In this document: one piece after another, positions 52,267 through 60,683 of the stretch
How positions within the stretch are numbered: position 1 is the first letter of the stretch
Layout: each line of letters starts with the position of its first letter
NCBI RefSeq assembly: GCF_031951985.1
Contig: NZ_JAVLVU010000001.1
Span: 3,286,001-3,350,000, forward strand
Direction of reading: 5' to 3'
Source of the DNA: Mucilaginibacter terrae
GTDB lineage: Bacteria; Bacteroidota; Bacteroidia; Sphingobacteriales; Sphingobacteriaceae
Length of the DNA: 64,000 nucleotides
Program-made: the position numbers and the translations under genes
The notes under the pieces: generated by a model
What the model saw: the letters and a program-made list of their open reading frames with translations, nothing else
What the model was told of the DNA's origin: nothing
Databases searched by the model: none

Positions 52267-52682
52267 GAGGTAGCCGCGAAAGATATGCCGCTGGTTAATA
52301 GTGCTGAATCTGCTCATGCAATTTTGCGTAGTCAATGGGATGAAAACCGTATGGATTAGTCGATGATTTTAAGGTACTGCTATTAAATCGGGCTAACAAA
52401 CTTATTGTTATTTACCATGCAAGCAGCGGTACAAATGTTGGTGCATTGGTTGACTCCAAATTGATATTTGTCGCTGCGTTTAAAGTGAATGCTCATAGTA
52501 TTATTCTTACACAAAATCATCCTTCAGGTAGTTTGATGCCAAGTAATGCTCATAGTGCACAGACCCAACGGTTTACTGATGCAGGGGAAATGGTAGGCAT
52601 TATAGTTTTTGACGATCTCATTCTTACGCCTGCCGTTAACAGAAATACGCGCAAATACGGTGGCGGGGTCGGTTTCTTGTAG
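52267..52682 (+). pseudogene. radC-like (JAB domain) gene remnant
   Basis: Translating across two frames gives EVAAKDMPLVNSAESAH, then ILRSQWDENRMD, a one-base deletion near 52357, then LLLNRANKLIVIYHASSG and the JAB-metalloprotease motif IILTQNHPSGSLMPS. The order matches the DUF2466/RadC proteins common in mobile elements of this phylum. The N-terminus is missing and the C-terminus is degenerate. It is a decayed gene marking the edge between the T2SS cluster and the mobilizable module. Confidence 0.75.
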
Positions 52683-53786
52683 CTTTGACAGCCTGATTAC
52701 AAACTGAATACCAAATTTGTTACTTCTCCTCATATCAATTCATTTTATTTTTTACTTGATAATCATTGTTGCAGGTGATGAACTTTACTCACAAAAACAG
52801 GTATAAAACCCATCAAAAAGAATCAAATAAATGACTCAATAAATTAATATACTATTAGTTAAGTCTATATTTGCGAGTAAATGTAAAACACTTAATTTAC
52901 TCACGCCATTGCTCACATCTTCTTTGATATTGATTGGAGTTTATTGGGGTGAAATAAAACATAAAACCCGCAAATCATTGTGATTTGCGGGTTTTTGACT
53001 TTAATTAGTATCGCTTCAGTAGGGATGGCAGGTTTTAGGTGTAATATTTTACGCTACAATAGAACGATGTGTACTTAAATACCTCCAAATTTGATAAAAT
53101 TATTGAACTTAAATCTTGATTGCTATTGAATATCAGCACTTTCTTTCATTACCAACAAGTTTGAAACATGACCGGGATCACTTTAGTTTTCTATCAATCC
53201 TTTTTAATATCCCTATAGTTGGATTATTAAAAACCAGACCTTTCCCATTTCGTTTCACATTGACGCCATCAAAAGCACTCAAATAAATCAATTCATTATT
53301 AATCATTATTTCAATTTCAAAATTACCTTTAAGCATATTCTGATTGTAAAAGACTTCAGACACCCAGAAATTTGTATAAGGGGCCCTATCGCGCTATATA
53401 CTATATTTAAAATCAGATACTTATTGCTACTTTTTTTTAAAAATACTCAAATTTTGCTCGCTTCTTCTAAAACCAATTTATACTTAATTGTATCAGCAGA
53501 GCATTATTTTATTATTTCGCTTTCAAACGAAACAAAAATTTGATTTTCTTTTTTGGGGTGACGTAAATTCGTCCCCCCTGTCACTGGTGGCGTATTAGTT
53601 TTAATCTTTTCTTTGCTGTGATAAGAATTTGTAACAAATAGTTAAAAATTTAATCACTTATTATGGAGGCGATATTTACCGATATGCATTAGAGGTTTAA
53701 CAACATTTATTTTAGGGTACTACCCTAATGGTTGTCAAGTTTTTTAAGATTATACGGTAAGTTTTGCCGTCAGCAAATGTAATTTT
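52683..53786. other. AT-rich intergenic junction before the mobilization module
   Basis: Over 1.1 kb without a convincing gene. A minus-strand frame of 61 codons (53178-53363, MSEVFYNQNMLKG) lacks recognisable features. The block contains a strong terminator-like hairpin (52966-52992) and a smaller GC hairpin near 53555-53577 (GGGGTGACG facing CGTCCCCC). This is probably where the mobilizable element begins. Confidence 0.5.
52966..52997 (+). terminator. strong intrinsic terminator
   Basis: ACCCGCAAATCA (52966-52977) pairs perfectly with TGATTTGCGGGT (52981-52992) with a 3-nt loop and a T run. There is no obvious gene upstream on the plus strand apart from the radC remnant, so it may end a lost gene or an element-encoded RNA. 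Confidence 0.7.
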
Positions 53787-54059
53787 ATGGCAACAGAGAT
53801 TATCACCAAGGAGGACCTGCATGAATTCCGCGAGCTTTTATTAGTGGACATCAGGGGATTGTTGGGCGGCAAGGGGCCGCAGGAGAATACCAAGTGGCTG
53901 AAAAGCTACCAGGTTAAAAACATGCTCCGCATCTCCCCCGGCACCCTGCAAAACCTTCGGGTAAACGGAACACTCCGCTACACTAAGATTGGCGGCATTA
54001 TTTATTATAAACAGGAGGACATACAGGCCGTACTGGAAGGCAACATTAAGAAGAAGTAA
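53787..54059 (+). CDS. helix-turn-helix protein of the excisionase/HTH_17 type
   Basis: 90 residues. The C-terminal half (WLKSYQVKNMLRISPGTLQNLR, then GTLRYTKIGGIIYYKQEDI, split here) is the MerR-like winged HTH found in excisionases and in regulatory proteins of Bacteroidota mobilizable elements. It stands upstream of the mobilization genes and probably regulates excision or transfer. Confidence 0.8.
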   Translation: MATEIITKEDLHEFRELLLVDIRGLLGGKGPQENTKWLKSYQVKNMLRISPGTLQNLRVNGTLRYTKIGGIIYYKQEDIQAVLEGNIKKK

Positions 54060-54301
54060 GTAAAGGGGATTTAACAACGAAGGAACAAAGACAGGCAACG
54101 CGAGAGAAACATAGGCGCCGTTGAAAATAAATACCCGTCAATCGCTACCGGATCATCTTCGCATTCGGTACCGACCGGCGGGACAGACAGGCGGCAAATC
54201 CCGCGCAAAGCATCAAGCTTTGCGCGTATCTCCTACCGGCATTTCAGGACAGCGAACCGAGCACCGCTTTAAGGTGCCTCCTATATAGTCCGCCGCATGA
54301 A

Positions 54302-54381
54302 GCAAGCCATGTTTCGGTAATACCGAAACGGCTTGCCGGGCGGTGCCCGGAGCCTGCCTGTTGCACTTCGTTTAACAGGCA
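54302..54381 (+). other. candidate origin of transfer (oriT) hairpins
   Basis: The intergenic region before mobC holds two stem-loops: GCAAGCC-AT-GTTTCGGT pairing with ACCGAAAC-GGCTTGC (54302-54336) and TGCCTGTT with AACAGGCA (54355-54381). Paired hairpins just upstream of mobC-mobA are where relaxase nick sites usually lie. No nic sequence is known to me for this relaxase. Confidence 0.45.
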
Positions 54382-54389
54382 AAAAGCCT

Positions 54390-54749
54390 ATGGCAAGACC
54401 ACTCAAAGACAGTGAGGAAAAACGTTCGGTAGTCTTCCCTATCAGGCTGACAAAAGACGAGAACAAGCGGCTGATTAAACTAGCCGGTATCTGCGGAAAA
54501 CAGCCGAGCATACTGGTCAGGGAAAAGGTCTTTAGCGGTCGATTCCCGGAACCTCGAAAAGCACGGTTAGAAATTGATACCTATCGTGAATTGAAAAAGA
54601 TTGGCGTTAATCTGAACCAGCTCACCAAACGTGCAAATTCAGGTTTCTTACCGCCGGGGCTGATAATGGTTCTGGAACACTTAGCCAGGCAGCAGCAGGA
54701 GATAATTAAAATTTTATTGAACCATGATAGCCAGTCAAAAGATAGGTAA
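54390..54749 (+). CDS. mobC: plasmid mobilization relaxosome protein MobC
   Basis: 119 residues from the ATG at 54390. The ribbon-helix-helix-like N-terminus (SVVFPIRLTKDENKRLIKLA) and the conserved NQLTKRAN segment in the C-terminal half (LKKIGVNLNQLTKRAN) mark MobC, the accessory protein that binds oriT and helps strand separation. The longer frame from 54333 would pass through the hairpin region and is rejected. It overlaps the relaxase by 26 nt, the standard layout. Confidence 0.9.
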   Translation: MARPLKDSEEKRSVVFPIRLTKDENKRLIKLAGICGKQPSILVREKVFSGRFPEPRKARLEIDTYRELKKIGVNLNQLTKRANSGFLPPGLIMVLEHLARQQQEIIKILLNHDSQSKDR

Positions 54750-55938
54750 GAGTTTCATGGGGGCGTTAAGCTATAACATGCGAAAGCTTAACCATCCCGA
54801 AGAGCGCCTTAGGGCTGAACTACTGGATATGAACTTGGCCTCGCTCGACAGGCATCTTATCAAACAGGAAGTTGATTGGATAAGAACCTTAAAGCCGAAC
54901 CTGAATAAATATGTATACCACACCAGCCTCAATTTTTCTAAAGAAGAGGAAATGGGATTGGACAATGATAAGCTTTTGGCAATAGCTCATGATTATTTGA
55001 ACGGCATGGGCTTTACCAACAACCAATACCTCATTTTCAGGCACTATGACGCAGACCATCCGCACATGCACCTATTGGTAAATCGAATCACCTTTGACGG
55101 AAAGGTTGTATCGGATAGCAACAACTATAAGAGAAGCGAGTCGATACTCAGAACATTGGAAAAGAAATATGGATTAGCCCAAGTTGCAAGCAGCAAGCTT
55201 GCCGATACGAAGGCTGCAAAGAAAGACGAACTGGAGATGGTGATGCGAACAGGTGAGCCGTCGAAAAAGATGGTCTTACAGGAGATATTGAGCAGGTTGC
55301 TTGACGAGCCTAAACTTACCATGCAGGAATTTATAAAGCGTGGTGAAGAAATGGGAGTCGGCTTTCTGTTTAACCAAGCCAGCACCGGCCGAGTAAGCGG
55401 GGTCACTTATTTTTATGATGGTTTGGCGGTTAAGGGACAAGCATTGGGTAACCGTTTCAAATGGTCGGAAATCGTAAAGGCAGTGAACTATGAACAAGGT
55501 AGAGATGGCAAGGCTGTTAGCGAAGGAAGCGAGCGAACGAGAGCAGCACAAAAACTACAAACCGCCGGAGGAGCGGAACCGGGAGCCGGTGGGCAGCGAC
55601 CAAGTGACGGAAGAATCGTCCCTATTGCTTCAAACGATGAGCGAGATGCTGAATATCATGCGGGGCCTGAGGCTACAAAACGAACAAGCGAAGGCAATTC
55701 AGGGGGCACTTTCAGAACAAATTACGAGATTGGAAGTAGCGACATCGAGGCAGCACAGAGACCAGTGGGAACAAATCAGGATGCTTATCTTTCTGATACT
55801 TATACCGCTGATCATGAGTATAGCGGCTCTGCTTATTCTAATGGTATTGAGATTAACATCGCCGACGACATAGATGACGAGGCTATCCACGGGCGAAATC
55901 GCCGAAGGGAGCGCAAGGCGCGGACGAACCGGCGGTAG
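54724..55938 (+). CDS. mobA: relaxase/mobilization nuclease MobA (MOBP-type)
   Basis: 404 residues. The N-terminal nuclease domain (about 1-150) has MGALSYNMRK with its catalytic Tyr, and the three-His metal motif in HYDADHPHMHLLVNRI. The relaxase nicks oriT and leads the strand into the recipient. Residues beyond about 260 are low-complexity (Gly, Glu, Arg and Ser rich) and are overlapped over 384 nt by a second open frame. No coupling protein or mating-pair genes are in the window, so the element would be mobilizable, not self-transmissible. Confidence 0.9.
   Translation: MIASQKIGKSFMGALSYNMRKLNHPEERLRAELLDMNLASLDRHLIKQEVDWIRTLKPNLNKYVYHTSLNFSKEEEMGLDNDKLLAIAHDYLNGMGFTNNQYLIFRHYDADHPHMHLLVNRITFDGKVVSDSNNYKRSESILRTLEKKYGLAQVASSKLADTKAAKKDELEMVMRTGEPSKKMVLQEILSRLLDEPKLTMQEFIKRGEEMGVGFLFNQASTGRVSGVTYFYDGLAVKGQALGNRFKWSEIVKAVNYEQGRDGKAVSEGSERTRAAQKLQTAGGAEPGAGGQRPSDGRIVPIASNDERDAEYHAGPEATKRTSEGNSGGTFRTNYEIGSSDIEAAQRPVGTNQDAYLSDTYTADHEYSGSAYSNGIEINIADDIDDEAIHGRNRRRERKARTNRR
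55490..55873 (+). CDS. nested out-of-frame ORF inside mobA with C-terminal TM helix
   Basis: A 127-residue frame lies entirely within mobA in a different plus-strand frame. Its product is well-formed: a charged N-terminus (MNKVEMARLLAKEASEREQH), a coiled-coil stretch (about 45-88, LLLQTMSEMLNIMRGLRLQ) and a TM helix near the end (LIFLILIPLIMSIAALLILM). The mobA frame over the same bases is low-complexity, which suggests that the nested frame is under protein-level constraint. It may encode a small membrane-attached mobilization protein. Translation is unproven. Confidence 0.6.
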   Translation: MNKVEMARLLAKEASEREQHKNYKPPEERNREPVGSDQVTEESSLLLQTMSEMLNIMRGLRLQNEQAKAIQGALSEQITRLEVATSRQHRDQWEQIRMLIFLILIPLIMSIAALLILMVLRLTSPTT

Positions 55939-56094
55939 AATGTAGAAATAGGGCATTTATTTCGGTTCATTCACACACGAACGCATTGCAGCACTTAAAC
56001 AGCCGGGAGCAGTTAGTATAAGAATTGTCAAGGGCGGACAGGCCGAGGTACGAGGTATGGCCGTTCATATACCGTTGACGATTTTTATGCGCTG

Positions 56095-57363
56095 CTAACT
56101 TTTTGAATGCGGTGTAATGTTTGGTTGCGTATTGTAGTCGCCTAAAACCTGCTGAACCATTATGACAAACTGCTTAATTAACAGCCAAAGATCATTTAAA
56201 TATTTTGCCCGAAAATCATCATTAAGTAGCTTAAGGGTTGAATCATTTGAAAAACTCTCGAAATTTATTTTGGGCTCGCAATAATGGCCAGCGATCCAAT
56301 ACTCTTCCACTCCCCAATCACTAAACTCAAGCACTCTTTTCGCAAGCTCAGAAAACTTGGGGTCTTCGTTTAAATTCCTCTTACCATTTACAATCATCGT
56401 CAAACCATAGTATACATCACTAAAGCTACGTTCGATGAGCAAATGGGCATCGGCACCGCTGAACTCACCTATTCTAAACATTATCCCATACCATGGATTT
56501 CTGTTTCGGGAGTTATGAACAACACTTGACAATTTATTGCTGTCATATTTCATATAATCCAGCACTTCATACTCTCCATTAATAATGGTTTCAAGGTCAC
56601 GCCAAAAATACCATTCCGTAAACCACTTAACATTCTTCCAGTTTTCTGCAATCTTTTTAGCTTTTAAAACATTGTCCCCCTCAGCAAGAAAATCAATTAT
56701 TTCATCCATTTCTTCTTTGTTCATAGTTTTACCGGAAATTTCTTGTACCAAGCTTCTGTATTGAAGTAGAGTTTCCCGTAAAGGAGGATGATTGTAAGCT
56801 TCCTTCACGCAATACTCCAACCATTGGTCAATATCTGTTTCGTAAGAAACGGTAAAGAGGACCTGTTTATACGATTCCAACAAAATAAGATTTCCAGTGC
56901 TGTTATCATCAGGCTCTTTTCCGTCGATAGACAAATAGAAGAGCTTTATATCCCTATAGCCCTCATTAAAAAGTATGTCGTAATAACGTTGTAGTTGTTC
57001 AGGCTGATCAGGTGCCCAAAGTTTATTTTCAATTACAATTGCTTGCTTATTATTACTAATTAGAATATCTATCTTTTTATACTCTTTACGAACCTTTACA
57101 TTATTTAACTCAAATCCCAGAATCCCGAATTGTCCCAAAAGCTTTTCAAGAAAAATTAATCCAAAGCAATGTTCAGCCTTAGGATTAATTAACTCATAAA
57201 TGAGTTTCGAGTGGAGGTTAACTTCGTCAAATTTTCTTTCAAGAAGGTTAAAGATATTGAAACGATTCTTTTGACGATTCTTTTTAAACTGAAAATCAAT
57301 GAGTCCAATTTGGTCAAGAAGAACTTGCAGTTGATGGAGGGATGAGCTATGCTGCATTTGCAT
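56095..57363 (-). CDS. PD-(D/E)XK nuclease family protein (putative defence gene)
   Basis: 422 residues without signal or TM segments. An N-terminal segment (about 35-125) contains FDEVNLHSKLIYELINPKAEH, then KKIDILISNN and AIVIENKLW: an upstream Glu, the motif D and the ExK, the catalytic set of the PD-(D/E)XK fold as seen in the PDDEXK_4-like family. The remaining 290 residues are unassigned. A neighbouring XRE regulator on the same strand and a place as cargo of a mobilizable element fit an anti-phage or element-maintenance role. The biological target cannot be inferred. Confidence 0.75.
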   Translation of the reverse strand: MQMQHSSSLHQLQVLLDQIGLIDFQFKKNRQKNRFNIFNLLERKFDEVNLHSKLIYELINPKAEHCFGLIFLEKLLGQFGILGFELNNVKVRKEYKKIDILISNNKQAIVIENKLWAPDQPEQLQRYYDILFNEGYRDIKLFYLSIDGKEPDDNSTGNLILLESYKQVLFTVSYETDIDQWLEYCVKEAYNHPPLRETLLQYRSLVQEISGKTMNKEEMDEIIDFLAEGDNVLKAKKIAENWKNVKWFTEWYFWRDLETIINGEYEVLDYMKYDSNKLSSVVHNSRNRNPWYGIMFRIGEFSGADAHLLIERSFSDVYYGLTMIVNGKRNLNEDPKFSELAKRVLEFSDWGVEEYWIAGHYCEPKINFESFSNDSTLKLLNDDFRAKYLNDLWLLIKQFVIMVQQVLGDYNTQPNITPHSKS

Positions 57364-57421
57364 TGATTACAATAAATATTTGGTCATTGAACAAGCCGCT
57401 CATTTAAATAAACTATGAAGT

Positions 57422-57829
57422 TTATTTTGTAGTAGACTTTAATAATTCGACTTTCTCCTTTTCGGCAGCTAAAAGGCGTTCGTAAAGCTTTTTATTTTCC
57501 TCATAAACTTCGATCAACTTATCAATGGGATTAAAGTTGAATTGATGGCCAACATTTGCTCCATGATTATTTGAACCTTCATAATTGTTTTGAATGTTAT
57601 AAATCACAGCCTCATCGCTATAATTTTTTATAGCCTCGGATGAAACACCCAATACAGCAGCAATTTTTTCCAAAGCTGAATCCTCCACCTCTGCACTTTG
57701 TTCGATCTTAGAAACAGCCTGTTGGCTGATACCTAACTCAGCAGCTAACGTTTCCTGTTTCATGCCGCGTAGTTCTCTGATCCTGCTGATTTTTCTTCCA
57801 AGGTGTAAGGTAGTGTCTGCCATTGCCAA
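57422..57829 (-). CDS. XRE-family transcriptional regulator
   Basis: 135 residues: a classic HTH (about 10-66, MKQETLAAELGISQQAVSKIE), a linker with the curious NNYEGSNNHGANVGHQFNFN, and a C-terminal coiled coil (about 105-133). It lies 58 nt upstream of the PD-(D/E)XK gene in the same direction and probably controls it. Confidence 0.85.
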   Translation of the reverse strand: MAMADTTLHLGRKISRIRELRGMKQETLAAELGISQQAVSKIEQSAEVEDSALEKIAAVLGVSSEAIKNYSDEAVIYNIQNNYEGSNNHGANVGHQFNFNPIDKLIEVYEENKKLYERLLAAEKEKVELLKSTTK

Positions 57830-57959
57830 AAGTATTAATAAGCGTAAATGTACGAAACAACTGCATTAATGTAAAGTACAACCGCCAGTGGTTTGATACT
57901 GGTGACGAGAGGATGAACTTCGCGCCGATATTTTGTCGTTTTCATAAGTTACATCATAA

Positions 57960-58856
57960 ATGAGTTCTGAACTACCTGCTGATTGCACCGCTATACTTTT
58001 TAAACAAGCCCTCAATAAAAAACTACATTCCGACCTTAGCAAGAAACACAAGAACAGTCTGACACGCTTATATAACAGGTTTATGGAGTTTCTGGGAGAT
58101 GAAGGACGTGCCCAGCCACTTACCTCGCTGACAACACCTATCATTGAAAAGTTTTTGGAACAGTTCAGTTCATCAGCTACCCATTACATGAACAAGCGGC
58201 GCGATTTGGGTGTGTTATTCAACTCTGCATCCCGCATTATCGATGTCAACCTGCTGACGGTTAAGAAAACGGAACCGCAAAGAATAAAGGCTAAGCTTCA
58301 TCAAGCTTATGAAAAGGAACAGTTACAACCGGTGCTCGATTTCATCAAAGCGTTTCATAAGAACCTATATAGATGCTGTTTGCTAACCTACGGTTGCCTG
58401 CTCAGACCGCACGAAGAAGTAAGATTACTTACCCGTAAGCACTTTAAGGCAGACTTTACGGAGGTACACCTTGGAGGCCGGGAGAATAAAGGCGGCAGGG
58501 TCAGGATGGTATACGTGCCTGATTACGTAAGGGCTGAAATGGAATGTAGCTTATCCCTGCTCAGGCGTGATGATAACATCTTCAGCGGTAAATCTATCCC
58601 GTATAATGAAAGCTACTTTAGCCGACAATGGTCACGGGCAAAAAAGGAGTTGATAAGTCATGGTTTGATTTACCCTAATCAAACGCTGTACTCTTTCCGG
58701 CATAGTGCTGCCATCAATGTTTTCAGGCGAAGTAAAGACGTGTACCTCTTGCAAAAGATGTTGGGACACTCATCCGTTGTCGTTACGCTCAAGTATCTGC
58801 GAAGCCTGGGTGAGTTTAATTCAGATGAACTTAGGGATGCTGCACCTATTTTATGA
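57960..58856 (+). CDS. tyrosine recombinase (second integrase)
   Basis: 298 residues. SAM-like N-terminal domain (about 15-105) and catalytic domain with Arg in LLRPHEEVRLLTRKH, His-x-x-Arg replaced by FRHSAA (Arg and His), LGHSSVVVT and the Tyr in LKYLRSL. Unlike the first integrase it lacks the Bacteroidota arm-binding domain and is nearer XerC/D-like phage recombinases. It overlaps the next gene by 4 nt. It is divergent from the XRE gene and probably serves the mobilizable element. Confidence 0.9.
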   Translation: MSSELPADCTAILFKQALNKKLHSDLSKKHKNSLTRLYNRFMEFLGDEGRAQPLTSLTTPIIEKFLEQFSSSATHYMNKRRDLGVLFNSASRIIDVNLLTVKKTEPQRIKAKLHQAYEKEQLQPVLDFIKAFHKNLYRCCLLTYGCLLRPHEEVRLLTRKHFKADFTEVHLGGRENKGGRVRMVYVPDYVRAEMECSLSLLRRDDNIFSGKSIPYNESYFSRQWSRAKKELISHGLIYPNQTLYSFRHSAAINVFRRSKDVYLLQKMLGHSSVVVTLKYLRSLGEFNSDELRDAAPIL

Positions 58857-59845
58857 TTACGCTTACCCGGCACGAAATGTATGAATTGGTATGGCAACAG
58901 CCAATAACCAAAATCGCTGAGAAATATGTGATCTCAGACGTTGGGTTTCGAAAGGCATGTTTGCGCATGAATATTCCGGTTCCGAACGCGGGTTATTGGT
59001 CGAAGATTTATGCCGGACAAAAGATGAAGCCACCCGAGCTACCTGCAAAGTTTAAGGGCAAAGACTATCTTGGATTGGAACTGCGAGATGCAGGGCAAGC
59101 CGTAAAAACACCATCGAAGCTTAACAAGGCCGCGAAGAGCTTATCTGCCCAGCAGCTTCCGTTCAGGGTTCCTGAACGATTAACAAGGCCGCACCCCATG
59201 ATTGTCGCCGCTAAGGCAAGCCTGGCTAAGCTGCGTGACAGATTGCACCCGGGGATGGAAGTCACAGCTAAGGGCGAATTGGACATCAGGGTGACACCCG
59301 CCAAGGTCAACCGTGCACTCCGCTTTATGGACACCTTTGTCAAATGTATCTATGCAAGAGGCCACACTATCACAAATGATGATACTGGAACTTATGTAGT
59401 CATTAAACGAATCCGGTTAAAAGTGACTTTCAGGGAAAGGACATCAAGGGTTGCGGTAACCGACAACCCTTTCAAAAGCATCGAGTGGCATCCTAACGGA
59501 AAACTCGCGTTCAGGCTTGAGGGACGGCTTAGGGCTGAATGGTTTGACGGCAAAACGCGTTTACTTGAAGAGCAACTGGCAAATATTCTGGCGAAGCTTG
59601 AACTGGTAGCCGGTCAGGAGGAAGAACATGCCTTAAAACTTAAATACTTGCAGGAAGAACGGGAACGGGAGCAGCTGCGACGAGTAGAGCGGGAAAGACG
59701 GCAAAGGGAAGAGCGAACGTCCCTTAAACAGTTATTGACAAATACAGGTAGATGGGAAAAGGCAGAGAAGATTAGACAGTATGCTGTATATTATGGAGAT
59801 GTTGACCACCTTGTTCCAGGCCAAACTGACCAGGCAATTTGCTGA
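58853..59845 (+). CDS. conserved hypothetical protein co-translated with the recombinase
   Basis: 330 residues. The N-terminus (LTRHEMYELVWQQPITKIAE, then YVISDVGFRKACLRMNIPVPNAGYW) is the start of a widespread family of unknown function that often rides on mobile elements; the segment looks like a helix-turn-helix. The C-terminal part (about 240-310) is a long charged helix rich in Glu and Arg (LQEEREREQLRRVERERRQR). The ATGA overlap with the recombinase suggests a joint role, perhaps as a recombination directionality or DNA-binding partner. Confidence 0.75.
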   Translation: MITLTRHEMYELVWQQPITKIAEKYVISDVGFRKACLRMNIPVPNAGYWSKIYAGQKMKPPELPAKFKGKDYLGLELRDAGQAVKTPSKLNKAAKSLSAQQLPFRVPERLTRPHPMIVAAKASLAKLRDRLHPGMEVTAKGELDIRVTPAKVNRALRFMDTFVKCIYARGHTITNDDTGTYVVIKRIRLKVTFRERTSRVAVTDNPFKSIEWHPNGKLAFRLEGRLRAEWFDGKTRLLEEQLANILAKLELVAGQEEEHALKLKYLQEEREREQLRRVERERRQREERTSLKQLLTNTGRWEKAEKIRQYAVYYGDVDHLVPGQTDQAIC

Positions 59846-59906
59846 CATGAGATGTGCAGCGGGTGCTTAAGAAGCGTTGTCAAAAATAGGTATTTAAAAG
59901 TTATTT

Positions 59907-60656
59907 TTATTCAAGGTTGTTTGCCGTTATTGGTGTACGCTTTCTTCTCATCGATTCTCCTTTCAATTCTATCCGGTGTGCATCGTGAACGATCCGGTCC
60001 AGGATAGCATCAGCAATTGTCTTTTCACCAATCACTTCAAACCACTTGCTTACCGGCAGCTGAGAGGTAATGATCAGCGAGGTCTTACCGTGCCGGTCCT
60101 CGATGATCTCCAGCAGGGCGGCCCTGCTCTGGGCATCAAAAGGCTGTATCCCAAAGTCGTCCAGTATAAGCAGTTGTGTCCTTTCCAGTTTAGCGATCTC
60201 CTTGATATACGAGCCATCAGCCTTAGCCATTTTGAGTTTGGCAAACAGCTTGGGCGTGCTGGCATAGAACACCCGGTAGCCCTGGATACAGGCCTGATGG
60301 CCAATAGCTGAAGCCACGTAGCTTTTGCCGATACCGGTGCTGCCAGTGACCAGGATGTTTTCAAAGCGGTCAATGAACGTACATTCGGCCAAGCGCATGA
60401 TCTGGTTGCGGTCGATACTTCGTTCAGCATGGTAGTGAACGTCCTCTATAGCGGCTTTATAGCGGAACTTGGCATATAGGATCGTGCGCTCAATGCGCCT
60501 GTTCTGGCGGTCGTCCCATTCGGCATCTACCAGGTGGCCCAGCAGTTCATCTGCTGTATAATCATTCGTTTTACCGGTTTCCACGCTGCTTTTGAAAGCA
60601 TGGAACATGCCGAAGAACTTCATCTTCCGCAGTTTGTCTAAGGTGTCTTGATTCAT
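59907..60656 (-). CDS. istB: IS21 helper ATPase IstB
   Basis: 249 residues of the IstB/DnaC-like AAA+ family: Walker A in GSTGIGKSYVASAIG, Walker B in LLILDDFG, sensor residues in TSQLPVSKW. IstB assembles on target DNA and stimulates the IstA transposase. It follows istA by 27 nt. Full length, no disruption seen. Confidence 0.95.
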   Translation of the reverse strand: MNQDTLDKLRKMKFFGMFHAFKSSVETGKTNDYTADELLGHLVDAEWDDRQNRRIERTILYAKFRYKAAIEDVHYHAERSIDRNQIMRLAECTFIDRFENILVTGSTGIGKSYVASAIGHQACIQGYRVFYASTPKLFAKLKMAKADGSYIKEIAKLERTQLLILDDFGIQPFDAQSRAALLEIIEDRHGKTSLIITSQLPVSKWFEVIGEKTIADAILDRIVHDAHRIELKGESMRRKRTPITANNLE

Positions 60657-60683
60657 GTTGTTATAGTTGTTTGTTATTAATGC

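Noticed and set aside
53178..53363. 61-codon minus-strand frame before the mobilization module
   Set aside because: No recognisable features and located in AT-rich intergenic DNA; not supportable as a gene.
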